This document shows, piece by piece, positions 1-9,687 of a DNA stretch of 47,727 bases (position 1 is its first letter; each line of letters opens with the position of its first letter). The stretch is from positions 1-47,727 of the forward strand of contig CANDJC010000023.1 of the NCBI GenBank assembly GCA_947384955.1. The letters run 5' to 3'. Origin of the DNA: an uncultured Eubacterium sp. Its GTDB lineage: Bacteria > Bacillota > Clostridia > Lachnospirales > Lachnospiraceae. The notes beneath the pieces are model-generated. The model did not search any database, was not told the DNA's origin, and saw only the letters and a program-made list of their open reading frames with translations. Position numbers and translations under genes: made by a program.

Positions 1-182
1 GAAGTTCTTAGTTTTCTGCTCAATACCCAGGATTTGGGGACACACAGACTGTATCCAGCCAATACGCTGAAGTCCCCAAAAGGCGCCTGCCTGTGCCACT
101 GCTTACCGCTGCCAGTAACGCCAGGGCATCAGGCGCCGGTCCGTCCGCAGCCACAATCCCCGCGCAGAAAACTTAGAACTTC
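1..182. repeat. Nested inverted-repeat (structured) element, cut by the window edge
   Basis: Positions 1-19 and 164-182 are inverted copies matching at 18 of 19 bases. Between them lie two further stems: 34-41 pairs with 72-79 (TTGGGGAC/GTCCCCAA) and 82-89 pairs with 130-137 (GGCGCCTG/CAGGCGCC). The layout is a closed outer stem with two inner arms, as in a structured RNA, a palindromic mobile repeat or an invertible segment. The outer arm may continue left of the window. No long ORF here resembles a known protein, and the rest of 183-265 shows only the G tract described separately. The nature of the element is unknown. Confidence 0.6.
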
Positions 183-253
183 CTGCTTTTTGGAAGCGGA
201 GTATCCGAAGGAAAAACTTTCTCCATCCAGCGTCCGTCCCCAATAACCCTCCT

Positions 254-261
254 CCCCCCCC
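254..261 (-). repeat. Poly-G tract (G8 on the minus strand) just past the MBOAT stop
   Basis: Eight consecutive C on the plus strand. On the minus strand the tract starts five bases after the TGA of the MBOAT gene and runs straight into an AGGAGG-like sequence. It therefore cannot change the MBOAT protein, but it could alter the distance or frame of something downstream. It is the third long G tract in the window, and the other two split genes. Confidence 0.7.
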
Positions 262-265
262 TTTT

Positions 266-1771
266 TCAAAACTGAAAATAAATAAACTGCCCCGCATCAT
301 ACCCCGGCCCATAAATCCCAAACAGAAAAATACAGCAAAACATCCCCGCTGCAATCCCCCACCGGAACCACGCGCACTGCTTTTGCAAAAATACATCCAG
401 CGTCTCTTTCCCCAGATACTTCACAAGACTAACCAAAAACAGCACAGCCAGTGAAAAAATAAGAATATTCATCTCCATGCGCTTAAGCCCCAGCCTGTAA
501 ATCGTCCCGTCTGTGAGCACCCACCAGTCCGGTTTTGTAAATATCCTTCCAACATAACCAAGCGCCTGAGACATAGATTCTGCCCGGAAAAATATCCAGG
601 CAAACGTCGTCAGAAGAAACACAGACACCCTCTGCCCGAACCGGAAGCTGAAAGAATCCCGTTTTGTATGAGTCCTTTCATAAATCCGGTCCCGGATTTC
701 CCTTGTCTGCGCCGCAATAATCTGAAACATCCCGTGCATGCCGCCCCAGATTACATAATGCCAGCTGGCCCCGTGCCAAAGGCCGCTTACAAGAAACGTA
801 ATCAGGATATTGATATGCCTTCTCATCCTGCCGCACCGGTTTCCGCCCAGCGGAATATACAGATAATCCTTAAACCATGTGCTTAACGAAATATGCCACC
901 GTCTCCAGAACTCCTGAATGCTTCTGGAAAAATACGGCGTATCAAAGTTTTCCATTAAATCAAATCCCATAACCTTTGCCGCACCGAGCGCAATCGTCGA
1001 ATAACTGGCAAAATCGCAGTAAATCTGAATGGAAAACGCTGCCGCACCCAGAATCAGCACAGCCGTTCCATAAAAATACCACGAATCAAATACCGTATTT
1101 ACCAGAATCGCAATCCGGTCTGCAATAACCATTTTCTGAAAATAACCCCACAACATCATCCGAAGACCGCTGGCAATCCGGTCATAGTCAAACAGCTCCC
1201 TTCGCCGCGGCCTGTCCATCCGTTCAATCTGTACAAGCAGATTTTTAGACCGCTCTATCGGCCCTGCAACCAGCTGCGGGAAAAATGACACGAATAGTGC
1301 GTATTTAATGATATTTTTTTCAGGCCTGATATCTTTTCTGTATACATCCACCGTGTAACTGAGCGCCTGAAATGTATAAAAAGAAATGCCTGCAGGCAGC
1401 ATAACATCAAACGGCTTTTCCACCATCTGTAATCCGAACCGGTGCAAAAGCGCATTCACATTGCCCAGCAGGAAATCAAAGTATTTAAAAAATACAAGAA
1501 TGCTCAGATTTACCGTAAAGCTGACTGCCACAATCCACTTTTTTACAGCCAGACTGCTCCCCTTCTCTTCACACATGCCAAGCAGCAGCCCGCTGAGCCA
1601 GGTCACAAATGTAGAACCCGCGATTAACAGCGCATATTTTGCATTCCAGCTCATATAAAAATAATAGCTTGCCGCAAGCAGCCACAGACAGCGCAGCTTT
1701 CGCGGAATCAAAAAATAGACAGTCACCACTGCCGGAAAAAAAATCAAAAAACTGAACGAATTAAACAGCAT
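266..1771 (-). CDS. MBOAT family membrane O-acyltransferase (AlgI/DltB-like)
   Basis: About 501 residues, multi-pass membrane protein of the MBOAT family, whose members move acyl groups (often acetyl) across the membrane onto cell-surface polysaccharides. Visible family features are FYTFQALSYTVDVYR, FPQLVAGPI, the region around QEFWRRWHISLSTWFKDY, and the catalytic-histidine segment SGLWHGASWHYVIWG. The open frame extends 17 codons upstream, but the ATG at 1771 is preceded by AAAGAGGAATGG and starts the hydrophobic N-terminus typical of the family. The usual AlgJ/AlgX/DHHW or SGNH partner is not seen downstream within the window. The acceptor glycan is unknown; the nearby polysaccharide locus is a candidate. 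Confidence 0.9.
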   Translation of the reverse strand: MLFNSFSFLIFFPAVVTVYFLIPRKLRCLWLLAASYYFYMSWNAKYALLIAGSTFVTWLSGLLLGMCEEKGSSLAVKKWIVAVSFTVNLSILVFFKYFDFLLGNVNALLHRFGLQMVEKPFDVMLPAGISFYTFQALSYTVDVYRKDIRPEKNIIKYALFVSFFPQLVAGPIERSKNLLVQIERMDRPRRRELFDYDRIASGLRMMLWGYFQKMVIADRIAILVNTVFDSWYFYGTAVLILGAAAFSIQIYCDFASYSTIALGAAKVMGFDLMENFDTPYFSRSIQEFWRRWHISLSTWFKDYLYIPLGGNRCGRMRRHINILITFLVSGLWHGASWHYVIWGGMHGMFQIIAAQTREIRDRIYERTHTKRDSFSFRFGQRVSVFLLTTFAWIFFRAESMSQALGYVGRIFTKPDWWVLTDGTIYRLGLKRMEMNILIFSLAVLFLVSLVKYLGKETLDVFLQKQCAWFRWGIAAGMFCCIFLFGIYGPGYDAGQFIYFQF

Positions 1772-1791
1772 GCTCCATTCCTCTTTATTAT

Positions 1792-1873
1792 CTGCAATTT
1801 CTTCTATCCATAACTCTTTCATCTGCAGTTTCTTCTATACTGCAGTTTCTTCTATACTGCAATTTTTTCCATC
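1792..1873. repeat. 17-bp tandem repeats
   Basis: Three abutting 17-bp units (1823-1839, 1840-1856, 1857-1873) of the form CTGCAGTTTCTTCTATA. A fourth copy at 1792-1808 lies inside the extended 5' part of the MBOAT reading frame. The array sits between the MBOAT start and the terminator of the chemotaxis receptor gene. Confidence 0.7.
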
Positions 1874-1897
1874 CGGCTGAAATTTATACACAAATAG

Positions 1898-1957
1898 AAA
1901 AAAACCACCGGCAGTAGCGAAGCTGCTCACACAGCCGCATACTGCCAATGGTTTTCT
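1898..1957 (-). terminator. Rho-independent terminator of the chemotaxis receptor gene
   Basis: Positions 1901-1916 pair with 1940-1955 in a stem of about 16 bp with two mismatches, ending on the minus strand in a run of seven T. It lies 51 bases past the receptor stop codon. The plus-strand reading also ends in TTTTC, so weak bidirectional activity is possible. Confidence 0.8.
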
Positions 1958-2006
1958 TACGTCAGTATCAAATTAAAATCCAAAAATCCAGCTGTCAAAG
2001 CTGATT

Positions 2007-3707
2007 TTAAACCTCATCCAGCACAAACTGTCCGACCAGCTCATCCAGTGTAGCCGCCTGAGCCGAGAGCTCTTCGCTTGTAGCGGAGGATTCCTGTGCC
2101 GTTGCAGAGTTGTTCTGTACAACCTCTGATATCTGGCTGATGCCCTGCTCTGCCTGGCGCATGGTCTGTGCCTGTGTAATCACCATCGTACTTAAGCTCT
2201 TAGAAGACTCTGCAATCTGCTTGATTCCGCCTACTACATTATCAATCGAGCTGGAAGCCCGCTCTACTGCACGGCTGCCTTCTGCGATTTCCTTCATGGA
2301 GCTTTCGATCAGGTTTCTCGTATCCACAGCCGCCTGCGCGCTCTGCTCGGCAAGCTGTCTGATTTCTTCTGCAACGACAGAAAAGCCCCTTCCGGCCTCC
2401 CCTGCTCTTGCCGCTTCAATCGAAGCATTTAAGGACAGCAGGTTGGTCTGTGATGCAATCGATTCAATTTCGGAAATAATATTCCCAATCCGTGCCGAAG
2501 AATCGCTGATTTTTTCCATAGCCGTTACCATGGTATGCATTTCTTCCCTGGTATGGTCTGCTTCGTCTGCATAAGTTTTGGCCTGCTTATAAGACTCTTC
2601 TGCACTCTGGGCGCTCTTTTCCATTGTTTCTGTAATATCCATAATCGTAGCCTGAAGCTCTTCAACCGCTCCGGCCTGTTCGGTAGCACCCTCTGCAAGG
2701 CTCTGTGCCGCATCCGCGAGATTCTGTGAGCCTCCTGATACCTGGCTGGAAGCCTCTCCGATAGAACGCAGTGTCTTTGTCATCTGCTCGCGCAGTCCGG
2801 CCATGGATTTAATTACCTTTTTAAAGTCATTTGTATATCTTTCAGCCACATCCGAGCGAACCGCATAATTTCCGTTTTCCATCTCGCCAAGGCATACGCC
2901 GATATCATTGACAATGACATTCAAAACGCCTGCCATCTCCGAAGCATCCTGAATCATTTCAGCCACTTCGTCATGCGATTTTACCTCCGGGAACGGCGAA
3001 CTAAGGTCACCGGAAGCAAAACTCTTTAAACGCTCTCCCAGTTCATTGAGCGGGTCTGCGATGTCTTTTGAAATCTTCTTCCCAACCCGCATCGAGCTCA
3101 GGATAGAAACAGCTACTACCGCCACAATGAGCACAGACAAAATAGCGCTCATAATCGTAAGCGTTCCTGACAGCTTCTGCCCTTCCGTAACTTTTACATC
3201 CAAAAGGCTTGACAGTTTCTCATATATACTGTTATAAACATCTGCAAGCTCGCTGAGCGCAATATCCTGCGCCACCTTGCACTGTTCTCTGTCTGTAGTT
3301 GCGCCGATTTCCATAATTCTTGCGTCTATCGACCAGTAATTTTCCAGTTCCGCTTCAATCTGATCGTATGTCTCCCTGCCTGATTTCGATACGATCGTGT
3401 TTTCAATCAGTGCGAAATTCTCCTTAAACGCAGCAGATGCGTCTTCGTGCTGTTTTACAACAGTAGCAATGGCGTCTTCGTCATCATAACCGATTGCTGC
3501 ACGCAGCGACGAGCGGACATCGGCAAATTCAAACATTGCCTTCCCGATATCACCCTGTGCAAATCCGAAATTTGTCAGGGCATAAGAATACCTGTTCGCA
3601 GCAACAATCAGTGCAATCAGCCCAAGCAGCGCTGAAATTGCTGTGATTAATGATACTAGAAGAAAAGACCGGGTAAGTTTTTTTTCTATCTTTTCATCTC
3701 TAAACAT
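2007..3707 (-). CDS. Methyl-accepting chemotaxis protein
   Basis: 566 residues. Membrane helix at about 14-36, an extracytoplasmic helical ligand domain (4HB type) at about 37-182, a second membrane helix at about 184-207, HAMP at about 208-262 with a second HAMP-like stretch after it, then the cytoplasmic signalling coiled coil. The conserved tip is at about 413-456 ([20 protein letters not shown], then [18 protein letters not shown]). No C-terminal CheR-tethering pentapeptide is seen. The start has GAGGAGGAGAAGTATTT before ATG. It would signal to CheA/CheW, which are not in this window. It is transcribed alone and has its own terminator downstream. The ligand is unknown. Confidence 0.95.
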   Translation of the reverse strand: MFRDEKIEKKLTRSFLLVSLITAISALLGLIALIVAANRYSYALTNFGFAQGDIGKAMFEFADVRSSLRAAIGYDDEDAIATVVKQHEDASAAFKENFALIENTIVSKSGRETYDQIEAELENYWSIDARIMEIGATTDREQCKVAQDIALSELADVYNSIYEKLSSLLDVKVTEGQKLSGTLTIMSAILSVLIVAVVAVSILSSMRVGKKISKDIADPLNELGERLKSFASGDLSSPFPEVKSHDEVAEMIQDASEMAGVLNVIVNDIGVCLGEMENGNYAVRSDVAERYTNDFKKVIKSMAGLREQMTKTLRSIGEASSQVSGGSQNLADAAQSLAEGATEQAGAVEELQATIMDITETMEKSAQSAEESYKQAKTYADEADHTREEMHTMVTAMEKISDSSARIGNIISEIESIASQTNLLSLNASIEAARAGEAGRGFSVVAEEIRQLAEQSAQAAVDTRNLIESSMKEIAEGSRAVERASSSIDNVVGGIKQIAESSKSLSTMVITQAQTMRQAEQGISQISEVVQNNSATAQESSATSEELSAQAATLDELVGQFVLDEV

Positions 3708-3893
3708 AAATACTTCTCCTCCTCATTGGCTAATGCTTCATTTGGCCGCAGTTTTCCTAACCATAGACCAGCCGGCAGTGCAAAATCGGACAGGCATGGG
3801 AATATGCAGATGTATCCTGCAGTATCATCTCGGATTATGTACGGGCTTCCACGATTATAAAATTGTCGGCATTTTCATTATAGCGGTTTTTCC

Positions 3894-6122
3894 TCAGATT
3901 GACAATAGCTTTTTCGGAAGATTTCTGCATATCTTCTCCTCCCCCAAAAACCGCAGCAGCACCCTGGCTGTTTCTTTCATCTCAATCGGCTTAGACACAA
4001 AATCATCCATCCCCGCCGCAAGCAGTTCTTCCCGTACTCCCTGTACCGCATCCGCCGTCAGCGCGATAACAGGCAGATTCTGAAAATACGCTTCTTTTCG
4101 TGCACGGATTTTCCTCACAGCCTCCACGCCGTCCATCACAGGCATAAAATGGTCCATAAACACCAGGTCATAATGCTTTTTGCACACAAGCTCGTATGCT
4201 TCCTTTCCATTTGACGCTGCATCCATCTGCATCCCAAACGGCTCCATCAGTGCCTTTGCAACCTCCCTGTTAATCTCGTTATCATCCGCAATCAGTATCA
4301 CCGCCTCGGGCGCCGTAAATGTAAACACATTCTCTTCCTCTGTATCCGGCTGGTCTTTTGCCTGTTCAAAGCTGCCGATTTCATCCCCGCTCTCTGCGCC
4401 CTGCCACAGCGTAAAATAAAATTCGCTCCCTTTTGTGTATTCGCTCCTTACCGAAAGCTCGCCGCCCATTAACTCCACGAGCTGGCGGCATATCGCAAGC
4501 CCGAGCCCGGTGCCCTCCTTGCCCTGGTTTTTCTTAATATCCACCTGGGTAAACGCATCAAACAGCCTGCCTAAATCCTCTCTGCGGATTCCCTGCCCGG
4601 TATCTGCCACAGACACATACAGCTTTATCCTGTCCCCTTCCCGTTTCTCCTGCTTTACCTGCAGCGTCACGGAGCCTTTTTCCGTAAATTTAATGGCATT
4701 GTTCATAATATTAATAATCACCTGGCGGATACGCAGTCCGTCCCCGTACAAAAGCCTTGGAATCTGCCCGTCAATATCCATCACAAGCCTTATGCCCCGC
4801 TCGCCAATCCGGGTTAAGCCAATCACCTGAATATCCCGCAGCATCTGCACAATATCATACGTATCCTGCGCAATTTCAAATTTGCCCGCCTCGATTTTCG
4901 AAAAATCAAGCAGGTCGTTAATCAGCTTTAACAGCGCATTGCCGGAGCTTCTTATATTCAGAAGATATTTTTTGACATCCCCCTCCCATTCCCTTCGAAG
5001 CAGCACCTCCGTAAGCCCTACAATGGCGTTCATCGGCGTACGGATTTCATGGGACATATTCGATACAAAAGCTGACTTGGCATGGTTTGCAGACTCCGCC
5101 TGCTCCTTTAGCTCCTTCATAATCTGCGCCTGTTCCTGCACACGGAGCGTATAATGATAGCTGTCCGTGATATCACTTAACACATACATCCTGCCGTAAT
5201 ACACATTCTCCCGCTCGAGCAGATAGCTGCTGGCTTCGTAAACATTTCTGTCCCTCTGGATTTTCTTTTCTTCAAGGATGCAGTCATCTAAATCCTCTAA
5301 AACCGCCTCTGCCTTCCCGGGTGCCATATCCTCATAAATCTGTCCGGCCTTCTGATTAAAATAAATAATATTTTCATCATTATCCACGACGACAAGCCCA
5401 GCGCACAGCTCATCCACCGCTAATTCCTTAGCCAGTGTCAGCGTATCCAGAATCCCGCCTTTAAAAATCAGCACTGACAGCAAAAGCGTGTCAATCAGGT
5501 ACGCTACCAGCATCACGTCATAGCCTTTTGTAATATCGCTTAGATATATAAAATATCCGGCTACGGCTACAAGATTCATCAGTATCAGATAGCCGAACTG
5601 TTTCTTTTCAGCCGCCTTTTTCGCTTTCCGAAACTGCCTGTAACAGACCGCCACCATAATCACGACATAAAAAATCATCATCAGGCTGTTCAGCTTATAC
5701 AGCACGCCGTGTTCTAACACCAGATGCGGAAAAAACCCGCTCCTGACATAGCGGATGCTGCTGTAAAACAGCGTATGCTGCTCACAGGTAAACACCGCAA
5801 TGACAACCGCCGCATGAAATCCCGCCAAAGCCCGCACCAGCCCTGGCGGAATCTGCACCTTGCACGCCTCCATGACAAATAAAAACTGGCACAGCGGAAT
5901 AAACGGCTTGCCCAGATACGAGCATTTCAATGCCGTCAGCGCTTCTTTTACAGTCGCCGACTGCAGCTCCAAAAGGCATCCGGCAAAATTAATCCCCAAA
6001 GACAGTATGAGCAGCAAAAGCACCTGCTGCTGTCTGGCCGGTTTATGGCTTATCACATAAGATGCTTCCAGCACCAGTATGATGATGCCGATATACTGAA
6101 TAAAAATAAAACATGCATGCAT
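3894..6122 (-). CDS. Hybrid histidine kinase with N-terminal 7TM, PAS, HisKA, HATPase and receiver domains
   Basis: 742 residues. About 1-225: seven hydrophobic segments of the HisKA_7TM type. About 232-325: PAS-like domain. HisKA with phospho-acceptor His358 ([13 protein letters not shown]). HATPase with N box [11 protein letters not shown]1 box DTGQGI and G2 box [13 protein letters not shown]-terminal receiver at about 608-730 with Asp657 ([11 protein letters not shown]), the [10 protein letters not shown] acidic pair and the K of SKPI. All phosphotransfer residues are present, so it should be active. No separate output regulator is next to it. Together with the EAL protein upstream and the chemoreceptor downstream it forms a block of membrane signalling genes. 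The 186 bases between this stop and the chemoreceptor start show only the receptor RBS. Confidence 0.93.
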   Translation of the reverse strand: MHACFIFIQYIGIIILVLEASYVISHKPARQQQVLLLLILSLGINFAGCLLELQSATVKEALTALKCSYLGKPFIPLCQFLFVMEACKVQIPPGLVRALAGFHAAVVIAVFTCEQHTLFYSSIRYVRSGFFPHLVLEHGVLYKLNSLMMIFYVVIMVAVCYRQFRKAKKAAEKKQFGYLILMNLVAVAGYFIYLSDITKGYDVMLVAYLIDTLLLSVLIFKGGILDTLTLAKELAVDELCAGLVVVDNDENIIYFNQKAGQIYEDMAPGKAEAVLEDLDDCILEEKKIQRDRNVYEASSYLLERENVYYGRMYVLSDITDSYHYTLRVQEQAQIMKELKEQAESANHAKSAFVSNMSHEIRTPMNAIVGLTEVLLRREWEGDVKKYLLNIRSSGNALLKLINDLLDFSKIEAGKFEIAQDTYDIVQMLRDIQVIGLTRIGERGIRLVMDIDGQIPRLLYGDGLRIRQVIINIMNNAIKFTEKGSVTLQVKQEKREGDRIKLYVSVADTGQGIRREDLGRLFDAFTQVDIKKNQGKEGTGLGLAICRQLVELMGGELSVRSEYTKGSEFYFTLWQGAESGDEIGSFEQAKDQPDTEEENVFTFTAPEAVILIADDNEINREVAKALMEPFGMQMDAASNGKEAYELVCKKHYDLVFMDHFMPVMDGVEAVRKIRARKEAYFQNLPVIALTADAVQGVREELLAAGMDDFVSKPIEMKETARVLLRFLGEEKICRNLPKKLLSI

Positions 6123-6171
6123 AAATTATCCTCCCGCTTCCCTGCCGTGCACTGACTGCCGCCAGCTTTTT

Positions 6172-8199
6172 TCAGGCTTCCTGCTGCAGCATCTTTTCAA
6201 ACTCGCCGACAGGCACAGGCTTTGCAAAATAATATCCCTGAATCATATCACAGCCCTGTGCAGCCAGAAATTCCACCTGCTCTTTTTTCTCGATTCCCTC
6301 TGCCACGATTTTCATATTCAGCTTCTTAGCCAGGCGGATTGTTTCCGTCACCACAATCTCTCCCCGCCCGTTCGTATCCCCGCCCCGGAAAAAGTCCGTA
6401 TCCAGCTTCAATACGTCAATCGGAAGATCCTTTAAAGAATTCAAAGACGAATATCCCGTCCCGAAATCATCCATCGCAATACAAAAGCCATACATTTTTA
6501 ATTCCTTTAAAATCTGCTGCAGAATATTTTTATCGCCGAAAAAAGCACTCTCCGTCAGTTCCAGCTCAATCAAATCGTGGTCTGCCCCGTAGCTGTCCGC
6601 AAGGCGGCAGATATGCTGCGCTAAATCCGTCCTTGTAAAATTAGCCCTGGAAACATTCACAGAAACAGGCACCTGCTTTTTCCCCTGGATTTTCCATTCC
6701 GACTGCAGCTTAGCCACAGCAGAAATCATATAATCATCCAGCTTTGTAATAAATCCGTTCTCCTCAAAAATCGGGATAAAGCGGTTCGGGCTTATCATGC
6801 CCTCCTTTGGCGATATCCAGCGCACCAGCGCCTCCGCGCCCGCAATCTTTTCTGTCACCGGGTCATATTTCGCCTGCAGATACAGCTGAAACTCCCGGTT
6901 AAAAAGCGCGTCGTCCATCTGCTCTTCCACCTTCAGCTTCCACAGCTGCTGCTCTAAAATCTGCTGGTCAAAGAATTTAATATGTTCCCCTTTCCTCTCA
7001 CCGACCGTCCCGCTGGCCGCTTCGGCATAGTGATACATCTGATCAATATCCAGCTGCCTGCGCCTTCGCACCTCATGCCGGATTTTGCCCGTGCGTGCCT
7101 CAATCAGATACAGCCCCGCGCAAAAAGCGATTCCCTTATCATTCTGCATCCCTGTCAGCTCCGCCAAAAGCTTTTTCAGCCGTTTTTCAAGCAGTTTTAT
7201 GCCGTCATAGCGCAGCAGAATTCCAAAATCCGCCTTTTCAGACCGGGCAAAAGTCTCCCCGCATTCCATATTTACCCTCAGATAACTGCTGATTTTTTCA
7301 AGCAGCGCTTCCCCCTGCCTGCTCCCATGGCATGCGCAGTAATCCCCGTAACGGTACATGTGAAGATTCATCATAGCATATGTACTGGAAGCATTGCGAA
7401 ACCGGCCCAGAATCTTTTTGCACCTCTGCTGAAAATAAGTCCAGTTATTATCTCCTGTAGCCGCATCCAGATACAGCAGATTCACCATGCGCTTCTGCAT
7501 TCCAATCGAAGATACTACATTGGCAAACAAAAGAATACTCGGCACCGTCAAAAGCACCGCTTCTGCCACAAGCGCCACCGACATAAAATAAATATGCTTT
7601 TGAATCAGAACCACATCGCTCCTGTAATACAGATGAATCCCTTTCGCCCCCACAGGAATTTCTGCCCAGTAATACCCTTTGAATATCACATTGTTCAGCC
7701 ATTTTCTGTCCTTATCATAGCTTTTCGGCAGCGTCTCCATGCACCTTGCCAGAAATTCCCAGGAAGACATCGCAAAAGCGTCCGAAGAATCCGCCCTCGT
7801 GATATCCAGATTCAGCGCGGACAGATATTCCTCAAAAAGCGTCACCTTCTCCATCTGCTTAAAATCCGGCACCGTTTCTCCTGTCTGCCTCAGTATCCGC
7901 CCGCTGTCATCCGTAATGCAAAGCTCATTACCCCTGCCCAGATACCGCTCCAGAAAAGCCGCCGCCTCCAGAATGCTTTCCCCTTCCTTCTCCATGCGGG
8001 ATGTTAAAAAATCCCCTGCTTTCTGCGCATCATCTTCTATCGCAGCTATCTGGGAATCTAACAGATATTCTTTAAAAATACCGGCAAACATGACCGGCAT
8101 GGCCGCACAGCTTATAATGAAAAATAAAAACAACGCAATCGAAGGCCAGATGCTTTTTTTATATAATCTTTTTATTTTTTGTTTTTTGCACTTTTTCAT
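6172..8199 (-). CDS. Membrane EAL-domain cyclic-di-GMP phosphodiesterase with degenerate GGDEF
   Basis: About 675 residues from the ATG at 8199, preceded by GGAAGGAGATTAGG; an in-frame start 11 codons earlier has no such site. A membrane helix near the N-terminus, an extracytoplasmic domain of about 150 residues, and a second helix (FMSVALVAEAVLLTVPSILL) precede a GGDEF-like domain in which the signature is lost (SEKADFGILL where GGDEFG is expected). The EAL domain keeps its catalytic signatures: AEALVRW, VNVS, ELELTES, DDFGTGYSS, DVLKLD, AEGIE and IQGYYFAKP. Inference: an active phosphodiesterase that lowers cyclic-di-GMP, with the GGDEF part regulatory. Confidence 0.92.
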   Translation of the reverse strand: MKKCKKQKIKRLYKKSIWPSIALFLFFIISCAAMPVMFAGIFKEYLLDSQIAAIEDDAQKAGDFLTSRMEKEGESILEAAAFLERYLGRGNELCITDDSGRILRQTGETVPDFKQMEKVTLFEEYLSALNLDITRADSSDAFAMSSWEFLARCMETLPKSYDKDRKWLNNVIFKGYYWAEIPVGAKGIHLYYRSDVVLIQKHIYFMSVALVAEAVLLTVPSILLFANVVSSIGMQKRMVNLLYLDAATGDNNWTYFQQRCKKILGRFRNASSTYAMMNLHMYRYGDYCACHGSRQGEALLEKISSYLRVNMECGETFARSEKADFGILLRYDGIKLLEKRLKKLLAELTGMQNDKGIAFCAGLYLIEARTGKIRHEVRRRRQLDIDQMYHYAEAASGTVGERKGEHIKFFDQQILEQQLWKLKVEEQMDDALFNREFQLYLQAKYDPVTEKIAGAEALVRWISPKEGMISPNRFIPIFEENGFITKLDDYMISAVAKLQSEWKIQGKKQVPVSVNVSRANFTRTDLAQHICRLADSYGADHDLIELELTESAFFGDKNILQQILKELKMYGFCIAMDDFGTGYSSLNSLKDLPIDVLKLDTDFFRGGDTNGRGEIVVTETIRLAKKLNMKIVAEGIEKKEQVEFLAAQGCDMIQGYYFAKPVPVGEFEKMLQQEA

Positions 8200-8292
8200 C
8201 CTAATCTCCTTCCAGGGAGGCGTGTTCTGCAAAAACGGTTATTCTTCTTTGCATGATTATAGCATACCCTTTGCAAAAAACAATACGGGAAA

Positions 8293-8331
8293 CGAAAAAA
8301 TGCGGCCTGTGCTGAAAACACAGACCTTTTT
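8293..8331 (-). terminator. Terminator at the end of the glycan locus
   Basis: Stem 8304-8311 with 8319-8326 (one mismatch, seven-base loop), followed on the minus strand by CGCATTTTTT and on the plus strand by TTTTT. It lies about 60-90 bases past the stop of the membrane acyltransferase, the last gene of the glycan locus. Confidence 0.6.
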
Positions 8332-8392
8332 AAACTGTTATGAAAAGCTGCCTGAAACAGACATTTATATAATAGATATGTATAATAGAAAA

Positions 8393-8912
8393 TTACTGCC
8401 GGTATTCATTTGTCACCAGAAAAATCCGTCTGCATTTCGCAGACAGTTTCATCAAAGCTATATAGAGTGTATATACCGCCACCCCGCATACAAATACCGC
8501 CAATGCCCAGACAAAGATTTTGCAAAGAAATTTATCCGGATGATAATACAAGAGTGTAATCCAGTCCTGTGTATCCCAGATACTGTAAAAAAATCCGTTA
8601 TCGTGAATCAGATAGCACATAAAGGTTGCCTTCCCCATATAATTTAACAGTTTCATCTGAGGAATTCTGATTCGCCGGAAGATTTCAAACATACATACGC
8701 CAATGATAATGACTACAATACTATAATTCGAAAAACCCGGAATACTTTGAAGAAATTCACCTTCCGAATTGTTCCTGATATAGTTTTGTATGTTATTCTG
8801 CGTCTGGTTATAGGCTGATAAAATTACAAAAAAATATGTGACAGCTATTGCCAGAAACAGCACATACAGCCTTACCCGGCGCAGCAGCCCGTATCTGTTC
8901 AGCCCCCCCCCC
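8393..8912 (-). CDS. Membrane acyltransferase, C-terminal part (out of frame with its N-terminus)
   Basis: Second part of the acyltransferase 3 family protein whose N-terminus is encoded at 8899-9534. The open frame runs up to 8989, but only the part below the G tract continues the protein (LNRYGLLRRVRLYVLFLAI and several further membrane helices). The stretch upstream of the tract in this frame is an out-of-frame shadow. The C-terminal part cannot start on its own with a good RBS. If the tract had 9 or 12 G, the two parts would join as one protein of about 380 residues, the usual length for the family. Confidence 0.8.
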
Positions 8913-9534
8913 CTAGCGCATACAGGAAAATTCCGTTCAGCAGCGTACGCAGACTCGGAATCAGGCCGTCTGCCAGAGCGCCTGTCCATCCGAGCTGGAC
9001 AAAGGCAAAGAGGACAATTAAAAATGCAGTATAGTGCCTGTCATCGAGTTTTGCAAGAAAATCATTCAAGAAAAGAACCGCTGTCAGTATGACTGCAAAA
9101 TAATATCCTGCAAACCATGACATGGAATTAAAAGCCTGAATATTAGCTAAATTCAAAAATGTGCCGCGTTTCATGCAAAAACAGGCTGTTGAAGCAATGG
9201 TTAAAACTGCCGCCGCAAATCCCAGCTGGCCTAATAGTTTTTTAGATATTTTAACAAGATTAATATGTTTCCCTTTCGGAACCATAAAATAACCGGAAAT
9301 CAGGATGAAAATCACATTCCCGATAATGCCGAAGGTGTTCATCACATCCAGAATCAGGAGTTTTTTATAAAACAGCGGATGGTTAAATAAGCCGTTGTTC
9401 ATTCTATGAATCGAGTTCATGTCTGTAAGCTGTACATTTACACAGTGGCATACGATGTGGTAGAGTATAATCATGAACATTGCCACGCAGCGTAAAAGCT
9501 CGATATTTGAGTTTCTTTCTGTCTTTTGGGGCAT
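8899..9534 (-). CDS. Membrane acyltransferase (acyltransferase 3 / OafA-like), N-terminal part, phase-OFF
   Basis: Begins NSNIELLRCVAMFMIILYHI, with the R and H of the acyltransferase 3 family near the start of a multi-pass membrane protein. Such proteins O-acetylate or O-succinylate sugars of surface glycans. The ATG at 9534 has AAGGAACCTCCA before it. The frame is closed right after an 11-base G run (8903-8913): ...LYALGGGG then stop. The remaining helices follow in another frame at once. Position at the end of the glycan operon fits a tailoring role. I read this as a phase-variable gene in the OFF state; a fixed pseudogene or a homopolymer sequencing error is the alternative. Confidence 0.85.
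   Translation of the reverse strand: MPQKTERNSNIELLRCVAMFMIILYHIVCHCVNVQLTDMNSIHRMNNGLFNHPLFYKKLLILDVMNTFGIIGNVIFILISGYFMVPKGKHINLVKISKKLLGQLGFAAAVLTIASTACFCMKRGTFLNLANIQAFNSMSWFAGYYFAVILTAVLFLNDFLAKLDDRHYTAFLIVLFAFVQLGWTGALADGLIPSLRTLLNGIFLYALGGGG
8903..8913 (-). repeat. Poly-G11 tract inside the acyltransferase gene (putative phase-variation site)
   Basis: Eleven consecutive C on the plus strand. The minus-strand coding frame reads GCG CTA, then G11, then CTGAAC. With 11 G the frame ends at TGA immediately; with 12 or 9 G it reads through into CTG AAC AGA (Leu-Asn-Arg) and the rest of the protein. A run of this length is expected to slip during replication. Confidence 0.8.
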
Positions 9535-9687
9535 TGGAGGTTCCTTCTTTCCAGACCATTACGTCCTGTTGTTTTCTGAACGTATTTTACACCAGTTTCT
9601 GTTTTTTGACAATTCCTGATATTTTGTGTTCGAAGTCATACCTGCCCAGTACCTCTTTCGTATCCTGGAAAATCTGCAAATTTGATT

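Noticed and set aside
1-182. Cobalamin riboswitch, because of GCCACTG at 95-101
   Set aside because: The other conserved riboswitch blocks are absent, and no cobalamin gene follows in the right place.
103-396. 97-codon ORF over the end of the MBOAT gene and the G tract
   Set aside because: Overlaps the MBOAT coding sequence in another frame, has low-complexity Gly from the G run and lies partly in the structured element.
6982-8007. 341-codon plus-strand ORF opposite the EAL gene
   Set aside because: It lies fully within a well-supported minus-strand gene and its translation is rich in His, Pro, Gln and Arg without family motifs: an antisense shadow.
7739-8647. 302-codon plus-strand ORF spanning the EAL and acyltransferase genes
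   Set aside because: Antisense to two recognisable genes and to a terminator, with no domain pattern.
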